Source: Pascua guehoae
Lineage: Eukaryota > Basidiomycota > Tremellomycetes > Trichosporonales > Trichosporonaceae
DNA: 64,000 nucleotides
Direction: 5' to 3'
Assembly (NCBI GenBank): GCA_001600415.1
Contig: BCJX01000017.1
Coordinates: 96,514 to 160,513 of the forward strand
A program made the position numbers and the translations under genes. Within the stretch, counting starts at the first letter, position 1, and each line of letters opens with the position of its first letter. A model generated the notes under the pieces. The model was not told the origin of the DNA. It made no database searches and worked only from the letters and a program-made list of their open reading frames with translations. Below are positions 38,086 through 49,547 of the stretch, one piece after another.

Positions 38086-40938
38086 CTATGGGTCAGTGTC
38101 CATCGGGGTGTGAACGTTCGGGGGCTGCGTAAACTTGCTCAGCGTTGATAACGGCGGGAGGTGCGGCAGCGCTGCCATGTTATTGTTACCCGCAAACGAG
38201 TGGGCGAGCGGTGGCGTCTGAGTGCCACGCAGACCCGACGTCCACGACCCGCTAGCGGCGAGGGGCGACGAGGCCGATCCAGAGATGCGCAGACCGCTGA
38301 CGGGCGAGCCAATACGGAACGGCGGGGGTGAACTAGAGCCAGCGCCCTCGCTGGTGCCAGAATAAGGCCGAGAGAGCGCAGAGGCCGACGTGGCGTTGAT
38401 GAGGTTGGAAATGGCAAAGGCCGGAGAAGGGGTGGGGAGGGGCGCCATGGACGGCGTGGGAGGGGCTAACCCAGAAGCGGACGCAAAGTTGTTGGGTGCT
38501 GCAGGCGGAGTGTTGGTCGGGAAGCCAGTTGCCGAGCTGGCAAACCCTGCAAAGCCCATTCCCGCAGGTGCAGGGTTGCCGTTCATGTTGGTTCCTGCAG
38601 GCGCAGAGTGGATGTTGACGACTGGCGTAGACGCAGAACTTGCGAGTTGGTTGGTCGGCGTACGCGGCGCTGCCGCAGCAGAACGGTGGGTGGGCGAGGC
38701 CCAGAACGCGAGGTTCTCCTTGTATTGCCTCACAATCTCCACCTCCTGGTGCGGCCCGTTGAAATGCAATTCGTCGTACTGCACACCGGCATCCGTGTAG
38801 GTCTGCCTGGCGTGCTGTTCGTCGTCGTCGGAATCCGAGTCGTTGTCCGTGTCAGTCGGAGCTCCGTCGCGTTCGCTGGAGCGATCGACGGCAGCCCGGA
38901 CGGGCATCGTGTCATCCTGGTGGACGCCCTGCGCCTGGTCGGCGGGGAGGGGCTCGCAAATGTGGTTGTCTTTTTGTCAGCAGCCACAAAAGTCTCTCGA
39001 CTTACACTTCTTTGCATGAGTGTCGCTGTCCTGGCGGACGCACTTGCGGCCATACTTGCAGTTGTCCCTTCCCTTCATTGTAGGCGGCAGGTTGGCTGCG
39101 ACTTCTGGCTTTGCAATCTCCCTCATCCACCATTCTAACAAGCCAGCCTGGGTATTAGCGTTGAACGAGCGTCCAGGAGCTGCCAACTTACACAAAGTAT
39201 CTCATCCGCACAGCCTCCGCAGACCTTGGCTTCGGTTTCGCCAGCCTCGACGGGCATAATGGCATTCTGCATCTCGTCGGCCATGCCGACACGGAGCCGT
39301 AAGTTGATGTCGGCGCGGTTCATCAGGCCGAGAAGGCCACCAGAGGAGATGGACTCAGCAGAGCGGAGCCACTCAATAATGGAGTGGTAGATGGTCTGCG
39401 AGTTGTACGTGTCCTCGCGAGACCCGAGGAAGATGCCGAGGTAGCTCATCTCCGTCCAGTTGTCTCTGGTTGGTCAGTGGACGTCACATGGGTCAGACTT
39501 ACTTGAACGCCATGGCGAGCATGTCCGTCGGCGAGTCCTCCAGCATGTACGCGAGGCTGCCAAACTGGCCCGTGGGCTTGGACTGGGACACCGGTGCGCA
39601 GTCACAACCGTGCATCTGATGTCAGCTTCGCAAGTGCTTGCATAGCTCACGGAGTCGCCACAGAAGCCCTCGCCACAGATGGCACAGCTCACGCTGGTCG
39701 GAGCATTCGACGGAGACAGACGGTCGCTGTAATGTAAGTCTCAGCTGCCCGAGTTTCCCTTTCATACGCACCATCCCGCACAGAGCCGGTGACCTTCGGG
39801 GCAGAGGCCATCAGTACGGAGGCACAATGCTCGCTCGGCGGGAACGTCGAAGCGGGGCACCTGCGGGTGTCAGACGGCGCATGCAGCTAGACTAAGCTCG
39901 CCCGGACTCACAGGCACGGGGCACTTCCAGGCGCCGTCCTCTGGATAGCATGAGCGGCATGGGCGCCAAAACTCGTTCTGGTGAAGCTGCCGTGGGGGAG
40001 GGGGAGGTGTGGGGAACTGGTCATCGTTAGCAAGGGAGGGCATGTCCTCAGGCGCAATGTAAAGTCACCTTGATGATGCCAGTGCTGGCCTTGTAGACTT
40101 CCTCCGCCTGGCGATGCTCGTTCGCCGGACGGGCAACATCGGGCTTGCGTGCGAGGAGGAAGGCGACCATCGACTTTGCGAGGCGCGAGGGCGTCGCAGT
40201 CTGGATGGGCGCGTAGCGGCAGTGAGGGCACGCTATGGGCTCGGGGACGGGATCACCAGGGAGGAGCGATGCAGGGTAGCGAGGAAGCGACTGAATGTGA
40301 GCGAGGAACGCAGGGATCAGAATCGGTCGGTCGCACACGGAGGGAATCTCCGTGCAAGCAAGATCCAGATGGTGCACAAAGACACTCCAAAAGTGTCACG
40401 TACCTTGATCCAGAGCGATACGCAGCTCCCACAGAAGACGTGGCCGCAGCCGTTGAGAGCGACGGGCTTATCGGTTAGCTCCAAGCGGCAAGCGGGTTCT
40501 AGCCGTTGGCTGCGGAATTGGGCACCAGTGAGCAGCACACTTACGTCGATAAAGACGCCCGCACACATGCCGCACTCGAGTTCCTCGAGCAGGGCGTCGG
40601 CCATGGTGTCTCCAGCGGAGGGTGTGGTGGGACGACCTTCCTCGGCGGTGACGGATACTGGTCATGAGCAATGGGCCAAGTGCACGGTGGCAAATGGGTG
40701 GTGACGACAGCCACTCACGTTTGGCAATGTTGCGCTCACAGGCGTCGGCGCTGGTTGTCGGCGCAGTGTCGGCGGCGATACTTGTGCGAGGAGCCTTTGG
40801 GGGATGGGGGGATCCGTTGTCCGAGTCGCCGTCATCAAAGTCGGCCCTGGTGCGAGTCGCACGAACGGGCTGTGACGCAGCGTGAGGGTCTGGTGCGATG
40901 GGGGACGACACCGCCAGAGCGGCGGTGGAGGTCGACAT
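38086..40938 (-). CDS. CHFR-like RING E3 ubiquitin ligase with PBZ zinc finger
   Basis: Eleven exons (40938-40719, 40657-40545, 40466-40404, 40290-40069, 39986-39912, 39860-39772, 39726-39651, 39615-39503, 39465-39192, 39147-39006, 38969-38086) give 756 aa. Residues 1-95 are disordered and acidic. A RING follows (ELECGMCAGVF, NGCGHVFCGSC at 103-130, then ACPHCRYAPIQ after an insertion). The cysteine-rich region matches CHFR: CAICGEGFCGD/MHGCDC, a helical middle, and a poly(ADP-ribose)-binding PBZ finger at about 442-466 (RDNCKYGRKCVRQDSDTHAK then KYNHIC). CHFR in animals and Dma1 in yeasts add ubiquitin in the mitotic checkpoint. No FHA domain is present before the RING. The last 320 residues are S/P/A-rich after an acidic DSDSDDDE run. 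Confidence 0.87.
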
Positions 40939-41764
40939 TGGCAGAGGGGTTGCGCGATGAATGGAGTGAGGATGGTATTGAGGGGGGATGGAGAGATGGG
41001 GAAGGGGAAGGGGGGGAAGGGGGAAGGTTGGTGGTGGTGATGGTGATGACGAGGAAGGCAAGGGTAAAAAGGAAGGGGGGAAGAGAAGCAAGACGAGGGT
41101 GGTTGGTTGTCTGTGGGAGAGGGAGAGAGGGAGTGGGAGAAGGAGAGGTGTGCCAGAGACGTGCGTGCAGACGTGCAGACTGACAGACACGGCTAACGGG
41201 CCTTTCTTTACAAAGTGGCGGCGGTGGCATGGCATGGTAGCATGGCATGGGGTAACGGGGTCAACGGGCCAAGGGGGGTGGGTACCTTGTCATGGGTCAC
41301 CAACGACACGCCCACGGTGGTCGACGTCGGTGGCAAATCCAACTACCCTCACGCCCACCCGTGTTTCATCTATTCCCTCACTTTAATCATCATTCCTATT
41401 CAAACTCTCCTACGTGGAGCAACTTGGCATTCACAAAGGATCACATCAAGGACTACTTACATGCATGCAAGGCGTCGTGCACTTTGCATCTTGCATTCAG
41501 ACGTTGTCAATCCCTTTGCTGCTTTTTGCCACCGGGGGCTACGGTATCTGGGTTTGAGGGTTGCGTGCTAACCCCTTGCGATAGACGATTACCGTGGAGT
41601 CCCCACGTCATGTTCAGGGTACACCCACGTGTGGATCACGTGACCACCATGACGGTCATCCGTGAGTGAGATTTCGAAGCCTCAAACAGATCATGATCAC
41701 CAGACCGTCTCTACTCTCTGCACAACTTTCTCGTCTTCTAACCCTGCTGCTATCCAATACGACA
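40939..41764. promoter_or_regulatory. divergent promoter CHFR-like / AFG2
   Basis: 826 bp between divergent start codons. The CHFR-side leader is a purine-rich GA/GGGA tract on the plus strand (about 40985-41150). An in-frame upstream ATG for AFG2 lies at 41693. No named operator is visible. Confidence 0.5.
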
Positions 41765-44332
41765 ATGGCGGGACCTCTATCGACACTCAGTGTCATCCCT
41801 ATTGAGATCGAAGCAGGCGGATCGCAGGGCACATCACGGCCCAATCGACGTGCGCACGTCGCACCCGAGCTCCTCCGGTCGCACAAACTCGCCGCTGGCG
41901 AGTGGACCCTCTTGCGCCGGGCGGCAGTCGCCAAAGGCGAGCCGGATGACAAGGCTATCGGATGGGTAGTTGCGCAGCTATGGCCGCGCGTCGGCCTTGA
42001 GGAAGATAGTAAGAAGGCTTCTTGAACGCGGTCTTCCGTTACTGACGAGACCAGCCCTCGCGCTCTCTCCAGCGCAGATTGCGAATCTCAACACGGGCAC
42101 CATCGAGCTGCACCGCTTCCCGCCTCAGGCATGCAAGGGTGTCCTTCGGATGGTGATGGTAAAGGAACTGGTACCACCGACAAAGAAGCAGGCCGACGAG
42201 ACTGGCAAGAAGCGCGAGCTAGAGTGGCAACGCGCTGCTGTCAAGGAGGCACTCAGTGTGTACATCGTCGTCGTCATCGTCGTAATTGCTTACATTCCAG
42301 CGTCTGTCAAGTACCTCTCTCCTGGATACAAGGTCTCTCTTGGAGAGGGCGAGTCGTCGTTTGTGGTCACGAACATTGAAGTGTCAACCAAGGCTACGCC
42401 TTCCCGAGGTGGACCCGATGCCGTCGCCAAGGATCTTGGTGCACTCTCGCTTGCCGACATTCCCAATGTCTACGAAGTGGAATGGCGGTCGAAAGTTGCG
42501 TTTGAGGAAGAGGGCAAGGAAGGCAAGAGTGCAACTGGTGCTGGGGAGAAGTCTGGTAGTGCTGCAGTAAGTCTTAGCTGGTCGTCGACGTCCTCAGCTG
42601 ACTTGCCAGACAACTGCCATTCCATCCTACATCAACATCTTTACGCCCGCCGAGCAGTCGTCATCGTCATACATGCAGCTGGGCGGTCTGAACGCACAGA
42701 TCAAGCAAGTTAAGGCCCTCCTCGATCTTCCTCTTCAGCAGCCAGAGCTGTTCACGCGGTTCGGCCTGACACCACCGCGCGGTCTCCTCCTGCACGGGCC
42801 GCCAGGCACAGGCAAGACTGCGATGGCGCGGGCGATTGCGTCTTCCACGCCCGGGTGCTCGTGCATCGTTGTCAACGGACCGGAACTCTCGTCGGCCTTC
42901 CACGGCGAGACCGAAGAGCGTATCCGCGGTGTCTTTGAGGAGGCGCGTCGGCGGAGCCCGTGCATCATCGTGCTGGACGAGGTGGATGCGTTGTGCCCCC
43001 GGCGTGACGGTGGTGAGGGCGGCGAGGTGGAGCGTCGTGTTGTTGCGATGCTTCTCACCCTCATGGACGGTATGGGATCGTCATCGGGCGACGAGCGCGT
43101 GATTGTGATTGCAGCGACGAACCGGCCGAACAGCATCGACCCCGCATTGCGGCGTCCAGGACGGTTTGACCGGGAGATTGAGATTGGTATCCCGGACGCC
43201 GTGGGGCGGCGGGAGATTCTCGACATTTTGCTAGCCAAGATGCCGCATTCGCTCTCGGCGGCGCAGATTGACGCCCTCGCGGCCCGCACGCACGGATACG
43301 TCGGCGCCGACCTGGGATCGTTGGTGCGCGAGTCTGCGACGGCCGCAATTACCCGCTGGCATGCAGACCCTGCGGGAGCGGCGGCGCCGCTCCTCACTGA
43401 CGCGGACGTAATGGCAACGTTGCCGACGATCCGGCCGTCGGCGATGCGTGAAGTGTTTGTGGAGACCCCCGAGGTGCGGTGGAGCGACATTGGTGGCCAG
43501 GACGATGTCAAGCAAAAGCTCCGCGAGTGCGTCGAGTGGCCTCTAACCCACCGCGCGACGTTTGAGCGCCTTGGTGTCGAAGCGCCTCGCGGTGTGCTCC
43601 TCTACGGCCCTCCCGGTTGTAGCAAGACCATGACAGCCAAGGCGCTGGCGACGGAGAGCGGCATCAACTTTATCGCCGTCAAGGGACCCGAGCTCCTGAA
43701 CAAGTATGTGGGCGAGAGCGAGCGGGCCGTCCGTGAAGTATTCCGCAAGGCCCGTGCTGCGGCGCCGAGCATTGTCTTCTTTGACGAGATTGATGCGCTC
43801 GGCTCGAACCGCGACGAGGCGGGCGGCGCACACGGCGGCGTGCTCACGTCGCTCCTCAACGAGATGGACGGTATCGAGCAGCTCGCGGGCGTGACAGTCG
43901 TGGCGGCTACAAACCGCCCAGACGTCCTGGATCCCGCACTTACGCGTCCTGGCCGCCTCGACCGGATCCTCTACGTCGGCGCGCCAGACCTAGCGACCCG
44001 AAAGGAAATCTTCCGCCTCCGGTTCAAGTCCATGGCCATCGAGCCTGGTGTCAACCTCGACGAGCTCGCGAGCATTGTGAGTGTCTTGGTGAAGGCGGGG
44101 CACGACGGCCGTTGCTAACGCCCTTTCTCAGACTCAGGGATGTTCTGGTGCAGAAGTCGCGTCTATCTGCCAGGATGCGGCGCTCGCAGCCATGAACGAC
44201 GACCTTGATGCACCATACGTCAAGCGCGAGCACCTGCTCCACTCGGCCCGTACCGTGCGCCGGCGCATCACTCCGGACATGATCCGCTTCTTTGAACAGT
44301 GGCGAGACCAGTCTGGAATCCGGAGCGCCTAG
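41765..44332 (+). CDS. AFG2: type II AAA ATPase Afg2/Drg1 (SPATA5 family)
   Basis: Five exons (41765-42008, 42055-42255, 42301-42566, 42610-44076, 44132-44332) give 792 aa (yeast 780). The hexamer extracts Rlp24 from pre-60S particles in ribosome maturation. A degenerate N-domain (residues 1-235) is followed by D1 with Walker A GPPGTGKT at about 300 and Walker B IIVLDEVDAL. D2 has the family-diagnostic Walker A GPPGCSKT at about 569 and IVFFDEIDALGSNRDEAGG. The linker IRPSAMREVF and the D1 arginine-finger region AATNRPNSIDPALRRPGRFD match Afg2 rather than Cdc48. An in-frame ATG 72 nt upstream would add 24 residues rich in L, S, T and R; the annotated start has the better context (acaATGG). 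Confidence 0.95.
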
Positions 44333-44577
44333 ACAAGCGGCTTTCCTGCTCCCGTGGGATGTGCTTGACATCGCCGAAAGACGCACACGGACTGTAGCCG
44401 CCGTAGATTGAATCTAGAATACATGTCGATGCAGGATATAGTCTGCCGCTTGCCCGACATCTATGGCTTGCTCTCGCTGCTCACCTCGACTCGCTCCCTC
44501 TGCCGCCTCCTCTCTCTGCCAATCCCGCCCCACTCTTCACCACCCTCTCGTCAAACGCTACCATCTGGGTTGCGCGC

Positions 44578-45490
44578 TCACGCCCCCTCGGCCTTGGGGA
44601 ACACAAACCGCATGCCATACGCGTCCTCGCCGTCGGCATAGTAGCCCTTCTCCATGACGTGCACCTCAAAGCCGAGCGTGTCGCGGTAGAGCGAAATGGC
44701 CGCGCGGTTGCTCTTGCGCACATGGAGCGTAATGTACGACGCCTTGTAGTGCGCCACCATGGCCTCCTGCGCCTGCTTCATGAGCTTGTTGGCCAGACCC
44801 AGACGGCGGTACGACCGCAGCACCGAGATGGACGTCACGTGGCCAGAGGGCCCGTCGGTCGATGGCTCTTCCTCCCTGCGGCGTGTTAGTGGAGTCCACG
44901 GTATGGTTGGGAGGAGTAACACAAGGATATGCTCGTAGGCGACCGGTTTCTCTTTCGCAGGAAGCAGCATCCGCTCCTCCGCTGTCCGCTCTGCGTCGGT
45001 TTGTCGTCTTCTTCGCCTCCTCTCCGGAGGCTAACCTCCTGTTGTCATATACGCGTCCCATTCCGCTCCGTTGCCTCTGAGACCACCTCTCCATCACAAC
45101 CTCTCCACTGTTCTTCTTCCTCATCTTCGTTTTCATTCCCCCTCCCTTCCTCCTGACGTGTTCACGCGCGGCCCCATTCCCCCGCATCCTCCCTTCAGTC
45201 ACCTCGAATACGCACATCTTGGCAAGAATGTAGCCCACAATACGTCCGCTTGGGTCGACGGCGACATACGACAGCTCGGGCCAGGTCAGGGCGTGGTACA
45301 AGTCTGTTGGGTGAGTTCTCGTTCAACAGAAGACACCCACAGTACTTGAACGTGTAGTTCTCGGGCAAGTTGAGGAGGTTGGCATTTTGCATGCCGAGCA
45401 GGTCGTCAATCTGGCTGTATGAGTATGCCATGTCATCACCGGCTTCTTCAGCGTTCTAAGGCGACGCACCGTTGCTTGCCTGATGTCCAT
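44578..45490 (-). CDS. NAA10: N-terminal acetyltransferase A catalytic subunit
   Basis: Four exons (45490-45470, 45410-45341, 45303-45216, 44875-44578) give 158 aa. Naa10 (Ard1), with Naa15, acetylates exposed Ser/Ala/Thr N-termini on ribosomes. The protein begins [20 protein letters not shown], then [20 protein letters not shown], the family hallmark. The acetyl-CoA motif is [10 protein letters not shown], and [20 protein letters not shown] and [13 protein letters not shown] complete the GNAT fold. It ends soon after the fold and lacks the long acidic tail of animal Naa10. The first acceptor was chosen as acagccag because only this keeps the frame. The last intron is 340 nt, long for this genome. 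Confidence 0.95.
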
Positions 45491-45769
45491 GGTGGGCGAT
45501 ATGTGAGTTGTGCTAGATGGCTCTTGCGAACTGGAACGCGAGCTCGAACTCTTGTTCAACATGTCTGCCAGCATCCAGACACTTGGAATCCGGTCTGATA
45601 ACGTTCCGAGAAATACGTGTCGTTTGCGGACATTGAACCGATGTCCGTGTGCCGAGCCGCCTGGCAACCGCCGGGACCCTCCGAACTTTGAGATTGGAAG
45701 CCGCAGACTAAAGGACCGGTCGTCCACCCATCTTGCGCCGTTTACACCACCTCCGCCCCCGCCACGACC
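45491..45769. promoter_or_regulatory. short bidirectional promoter NAA10 / COX15
   Basis: Only 279 bp separate two divergent start codons, so the regulatory region is almost surely shared. No TATA box is evident; the COX15 leader is CCGCC-rich. Confidence 0.55.
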
Positions 45770-47458
45770 ATGTCTCTCGTGTCCCCGGCGGCCCTCCGCC
45801 ATCTAGCGCGGTGTGCGCGCGTGCCGGCTGCTGTGCGGCCGACCCCCTCGTCGGCGTCTATGCGCCTCTCGCCTCGGTTGAGCCTGCCCACGGGCATCCG
45901 TAGCATGGCCACGTCCAACTTTGGTCGTCCGGCGCTGCCCCGCTCGTTGGCCGTGTTGGGTGCCGCGCCGCCTCCGGCCGCGTCGTTCTTTGCCCCCTCG
46001 TACCTTCCCTTTTCCGCGTCGCGGTATTCTCTCTTTACTCCGTCGCGCTACGTCTCCACTGGTGCTGCCAGCGGCGCCCAGGGCGCTGCGGACGCCGAGG
46101 CTGGCCCTGAGTCGCTCGACGACGTCCGGGCCATTCCCCGCTCCCTTCCCATCTGGCTCTTTGGTTGCTCAGCTCTCGTCTTTGGTATTATTGTCATTGG
46201 TGGCCTCACCCGTCTTACCGAGTCGGGCCTGAGTATTACAGAATGGAACCCCATCACCGGCATCCGCCCTCCCATCACTGAGGAAGAGTGGGACGTCGAG
46301 TGGGACAAGTACAGCAAGTCCCCCGAGGGAATCATGTGAGCTAGCCATCTCTTGACAGACTTAGCTGACGACCAGTATCAACGCCGACATTTCCCGCGCC
46401 GACTTTAAGAAGATCTTTTACATGGAGTGGGCACACCGTATCGCCGGTCGCGTTCTTGGTGTTGTGTGAGTTTTTGGAGCGCAAGTGTTGCCAGACATTT
46501 GCTCATACCGCAGCTTTGTCCTCCCTGCCGCCTACTATGCCTCTCGCTACCGCCTTCCGCGTGGACTCCGTCCGACTCTGGCGGCTATTGGTCTGGGTAT
46601 CGCGTTCCAGGGCTTCCTCGGCTGGTACATGGTTGCGTCTGGTCTTGAACAGGAGATTATCGAGAACAACGAGCACCCCCGCGTCTCGCCGTACCGTCTC
46701 GCTGCTCACCTCTCCGCTGCCATGGCTCTTTACGTCGGCATGGTCCACACTGCTCTCCGCCTCCGTCGTGACCAGAAGCTTGCTGCTGCTGTCCGCTCGG
46801 GTCCTGCCGGCGCCGCCATGGTGGACAAGCTCTCTGCGTCGCTCAACGCCCCTGCCGTCCGCGTCTTCCGCGGCTTTGTCACAGTCCTCGGAGCCATGGT
46901 CTTCCTCACTGCCGTGTCGGGCGCGTTCGTCGCAGGCCTCGACGCTGGTCTCGTTTACAACGAGTTCCCCATGATGGGCACCGGGCTCATGCCGCCAACA
47001 GACGAGATCATGGACGTGCGCTATGCCAAGGCCGCCGACAAGTCGGACCTTTGGTGGCGCAACATGCTCGAGAACCCCGTCACGGCCCAGTTTGACCACC
47101 GCGTCATGGTGAGCTAGGAACATGACGACAAAAGCTGACATCCCAGGCCGTCACGACCTTTACACTCCTTATTGCCCAGCACCTCATCGCCCGCCGTCCC
47201 ATCCTCCGTCTCGGCCCCAACGCCCTGCCTCGCTCGTCGCAGCGCTGGTCGGCGTGGACCGCTGCCGCCGCGCTCGGCCAGGTCACGCTCGGCATCACGA
47301 CTCTCCTCTACCTTGTCCCCATCCCCCTTGCCGCCGCCCACCAGACAGGTGCCATGGTCCTTCTGACCTGCCTCATGGGTCTGGCCAGCTCGATGCGCCG
47401 TCCTGGCCGCGCCGTCGAGGCCATGCGCCGCGCCCTGAACCAGCAGAAGCGGGCATAG
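45770..47458 (+). CDS. COX15: heme A synthase, mitochondrial
   Basis: Four exons (45770-46335, 46376-46465, 46514-47108, 47147-47458) give 520 aa. Cox15 hydroxylates the C8 methyl of heme O to make heme A for cytochrome oxidase, in the mitochondrial inner membrane. The first 100 residues are an R/S/A/P-rich targeting presequence. The first helix (IWLFGCSALVFGIIVIGGLT) leads to the hallmark RLTESGLSITEWNPITGIRP. Conserved histidines follow in FYMEWAHRIAGR, ENNEHPRVSPYRLAAHLS, QFDHRVM and AAAHQTGAM, consistent with heme binding. The usual eight membrane helices are present. Confidence 0.96.
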
Positions 47459-47986
47459 AGCACCGGGTGTGAAATGGAGAAGGCAGCACAGCGCATACCT
47501 TGCATGCTTTGATGATTTTATAGACCACGAGACACAAAGGAAGAGAAAAGTAGCAGCACAACTCATATATAGCATGGTTCATGGAAATATTTGCTTCCGT
47601 GCCGTCGTGAACCGGGGCTGGCCGACCCACCCCCAGGCACCGCCAGGCAGCGTGCGAGTGTGTCCAGGTGACGACCAAAGCAGCTGGCTGCTGCATGCTG
47701 CATGCCCGCAAAAGGTGATTACCGAAACGACGACTAGCCACCCATCCACCCATCCAGGCCATCCACCCATCCACACAGTTGACATCACCCGGCAACTCGC
47801 CCTCGTCCATCTTGAAACCCATCCTCATCCCATCCTTCTCTGCTCCATCTCTCTCCCACCACACTCCAACGACATTGTTCGCGTCGGGCTCGCAGACCAC
47901 GCAGTAGACCACCTACATCACCAACTACTACATTACTTAGAGACTTTCCCTGAAGCGAAGCCAAGCCCGAACGAAGCTCAAACGCA
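47459..47986. other. spacer COX15 3' flank / SWIB-gene promoter
   Basis: 528 bp with no coding exon. It contains short CCAT-type repeats (catccacccatccaggccat, 47748-47772). Confidence 0.5.
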
Positions 47987-48799
47987 ATGTCATCAGTAAG
48001 CGATAGAGAGTGGCAACAACTGACAGACAAGTACGTACGGGGCCTTGTCCCGCGCATCCGTGCTATTCTCGAGGGGAGCAACCTGGATACGATGTGAGTT
48101 CCCGAGTGCTGTTGTTGACTTTCCGGCCCATCGGGGGCCGGACGTCCAACTCTCTGCGCGCGTTGGAGCCCACCGCTAACGAACAGTTCGGCAAAGGGCG
48201 TGCGCAAGCAGCTGGTCGCGGACGGCGAGGACGAGGCGGCCATCAAGGCGAACCGTACCGCGATTGACGAAGAGGTGCGTATTGTTCTCCGCCACGCGCG
48301 CGTCGTGAGACGCACGCACACGAATTCAGACAACAGAGGCAAGGATACCACCTGCCTACCTGCCTGCCCCCGCTCAGTCTAGCACGGCGACTGACGCCAG
48401 ATCGGAGCAATCTACGAGGAACTGTGCGGCTCGGGCTCCGAGTCCGAGGACGAGCAGCCCCTCGGCGCCTCGCGCCCGTCGTCGTCGCGCGCCGCCGACG
48501 GACACGCGCCGTCGTCGCAGCCCGAGCCGCTGCGCAAGCCCAAGGCCAAGCCCCAGGTCGACAGCGATGCCGAGATGGCGGCGCGCATGCAGGCAGAGTA
48601 CGACGTCATGATCCGGGGCGGGCGCGAGCGGCGGGCGGCGGCGCCGGCAAAGAAGAAGACGACAAAGAAGCGCAAGGCCAAGTCTGCGAGCGATGTCGAT
48701 TCGGACGGCGAGGACAAGCCGAAGAAGAAGCGGGGCGGTGGGGGTGGGGCGTTTAACAAGGAGCTTATTCTTAGGTGCGTGTTGGGTCTGAGAGGGTTT

Positions 48800-48838
<39 letters not shown>

Positions 48839-49333
48839 GGCAGCGCAGGCGCGGTGGGGAAAGCAGGAAAGCTTGGCAGAGGTGGTGGACAAGCAGAGAA
48901 CGTGGCATGTTGGTGTTGAGGGTGGGCGGAGCAAAGGAGATGGGAACGACGAATGGGCACCTCATTACGGGCGGCCGACGCGGGGAAGCAGGGGACGGAG
49001 GGAACTTGCACAACGGTTGTTGCGGCCGTCACGAATACAACTAACGCCAGCGACTCACTGGCGGCCTTCCTCAACGAGGAGCGCCTGTCGCGCCCGCAGA
49101 CGGTCAAGCGGATATGGGAGCATGTCAAGGCCAACGACCTCCAGGACCCGGAAGACAGGCGGTTCATCCTGTGTGACGATGCGATGCGTGCAGTCTTCAA
49201 CACGGACAAGCTGCACATGTTTACGTGAGTGTCCTTGTTGTGTGGCTTGAGTTTTGACATGGCGTGATTGACCCGGGGCAGAATGAACAAGCTCCTCGCG
49301 CAGCACTTCCGCGACCCGGACCAGGTGGTTTAG
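47987..49333 (+). CDS. DEK_C / SWIB domain chromatin protein (Uaf30/Tri1-like)
   Basis: Five exons (47987-48093, 48187-48274, 48401-48774, 49051-49224, 49282-49333) give 264 aa. The N-terminal DEK_C helix bundle (RGLVPRIRAILEGSNLDTI, SAKGVRKQLVADG) is followed by an acidic/basic linker with nuclear-localisation-like KKKTTKKRKAK and KPKKKRG. The C-terminal SWIB fold (AFNKELILS, DSLAAFLNEERLSRPQTVKR, WEHVKANDLQDP, LHMFTMNKLLAQHF) is complete. Yeast relatives are Uaf30, in the rDNA upstream activation factor, and Tri1. Intron 3 (48775-49050) contains a 35-G run. A 36-nt stretch right after the start (gtaagc...acaag) looks like an in-frame intron, so residues 4-15 may be absent from part of the mRNA. 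Confidence 0.88.
48803..48837. repeat. poly-G tract of 35 in an intron
   Basis: Thirty-five G residues in a row on the coding strand, 28 nt after the donor of intron 3 of the SWIB gene. True length is uncertain because polymerases slip on such runs. Confidence 0.9.
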
Positions 49334-49547
49334 GGAGTGCAAGTGTAGGACTATAGGCGGTCGTGTGGCCGCAGACTGTGATATCGACAGATGTACTAGT
49401 GCATGTATCCATGTTTCTTTGCAGCGCAGCACGTATCATGTTTGTCAGCAGGCGGACTCGCATGCCTTACAGCCACAATCGACGATGCGTGAAAGGTGCA
49501 TATTGCATGATCTAAGTGCCAACCCATCCCCGTCCAAGACTCGCCCA

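Noticed and set aside
40939..41235. in-frame upstream codons extending the CHFR-like protein by 99 residues
   Set aside because: The extension is a translation of CT-rich leader with P/S/L runs, has a weak start context and no FHA-like motif.
45620..45660. ttgaaccgatgtcc as a minus-strand tRNA T arm
   Set aside because: The arms flanking the TTCAA loop do not pair and no D or anticodon arm is present at the right distance.
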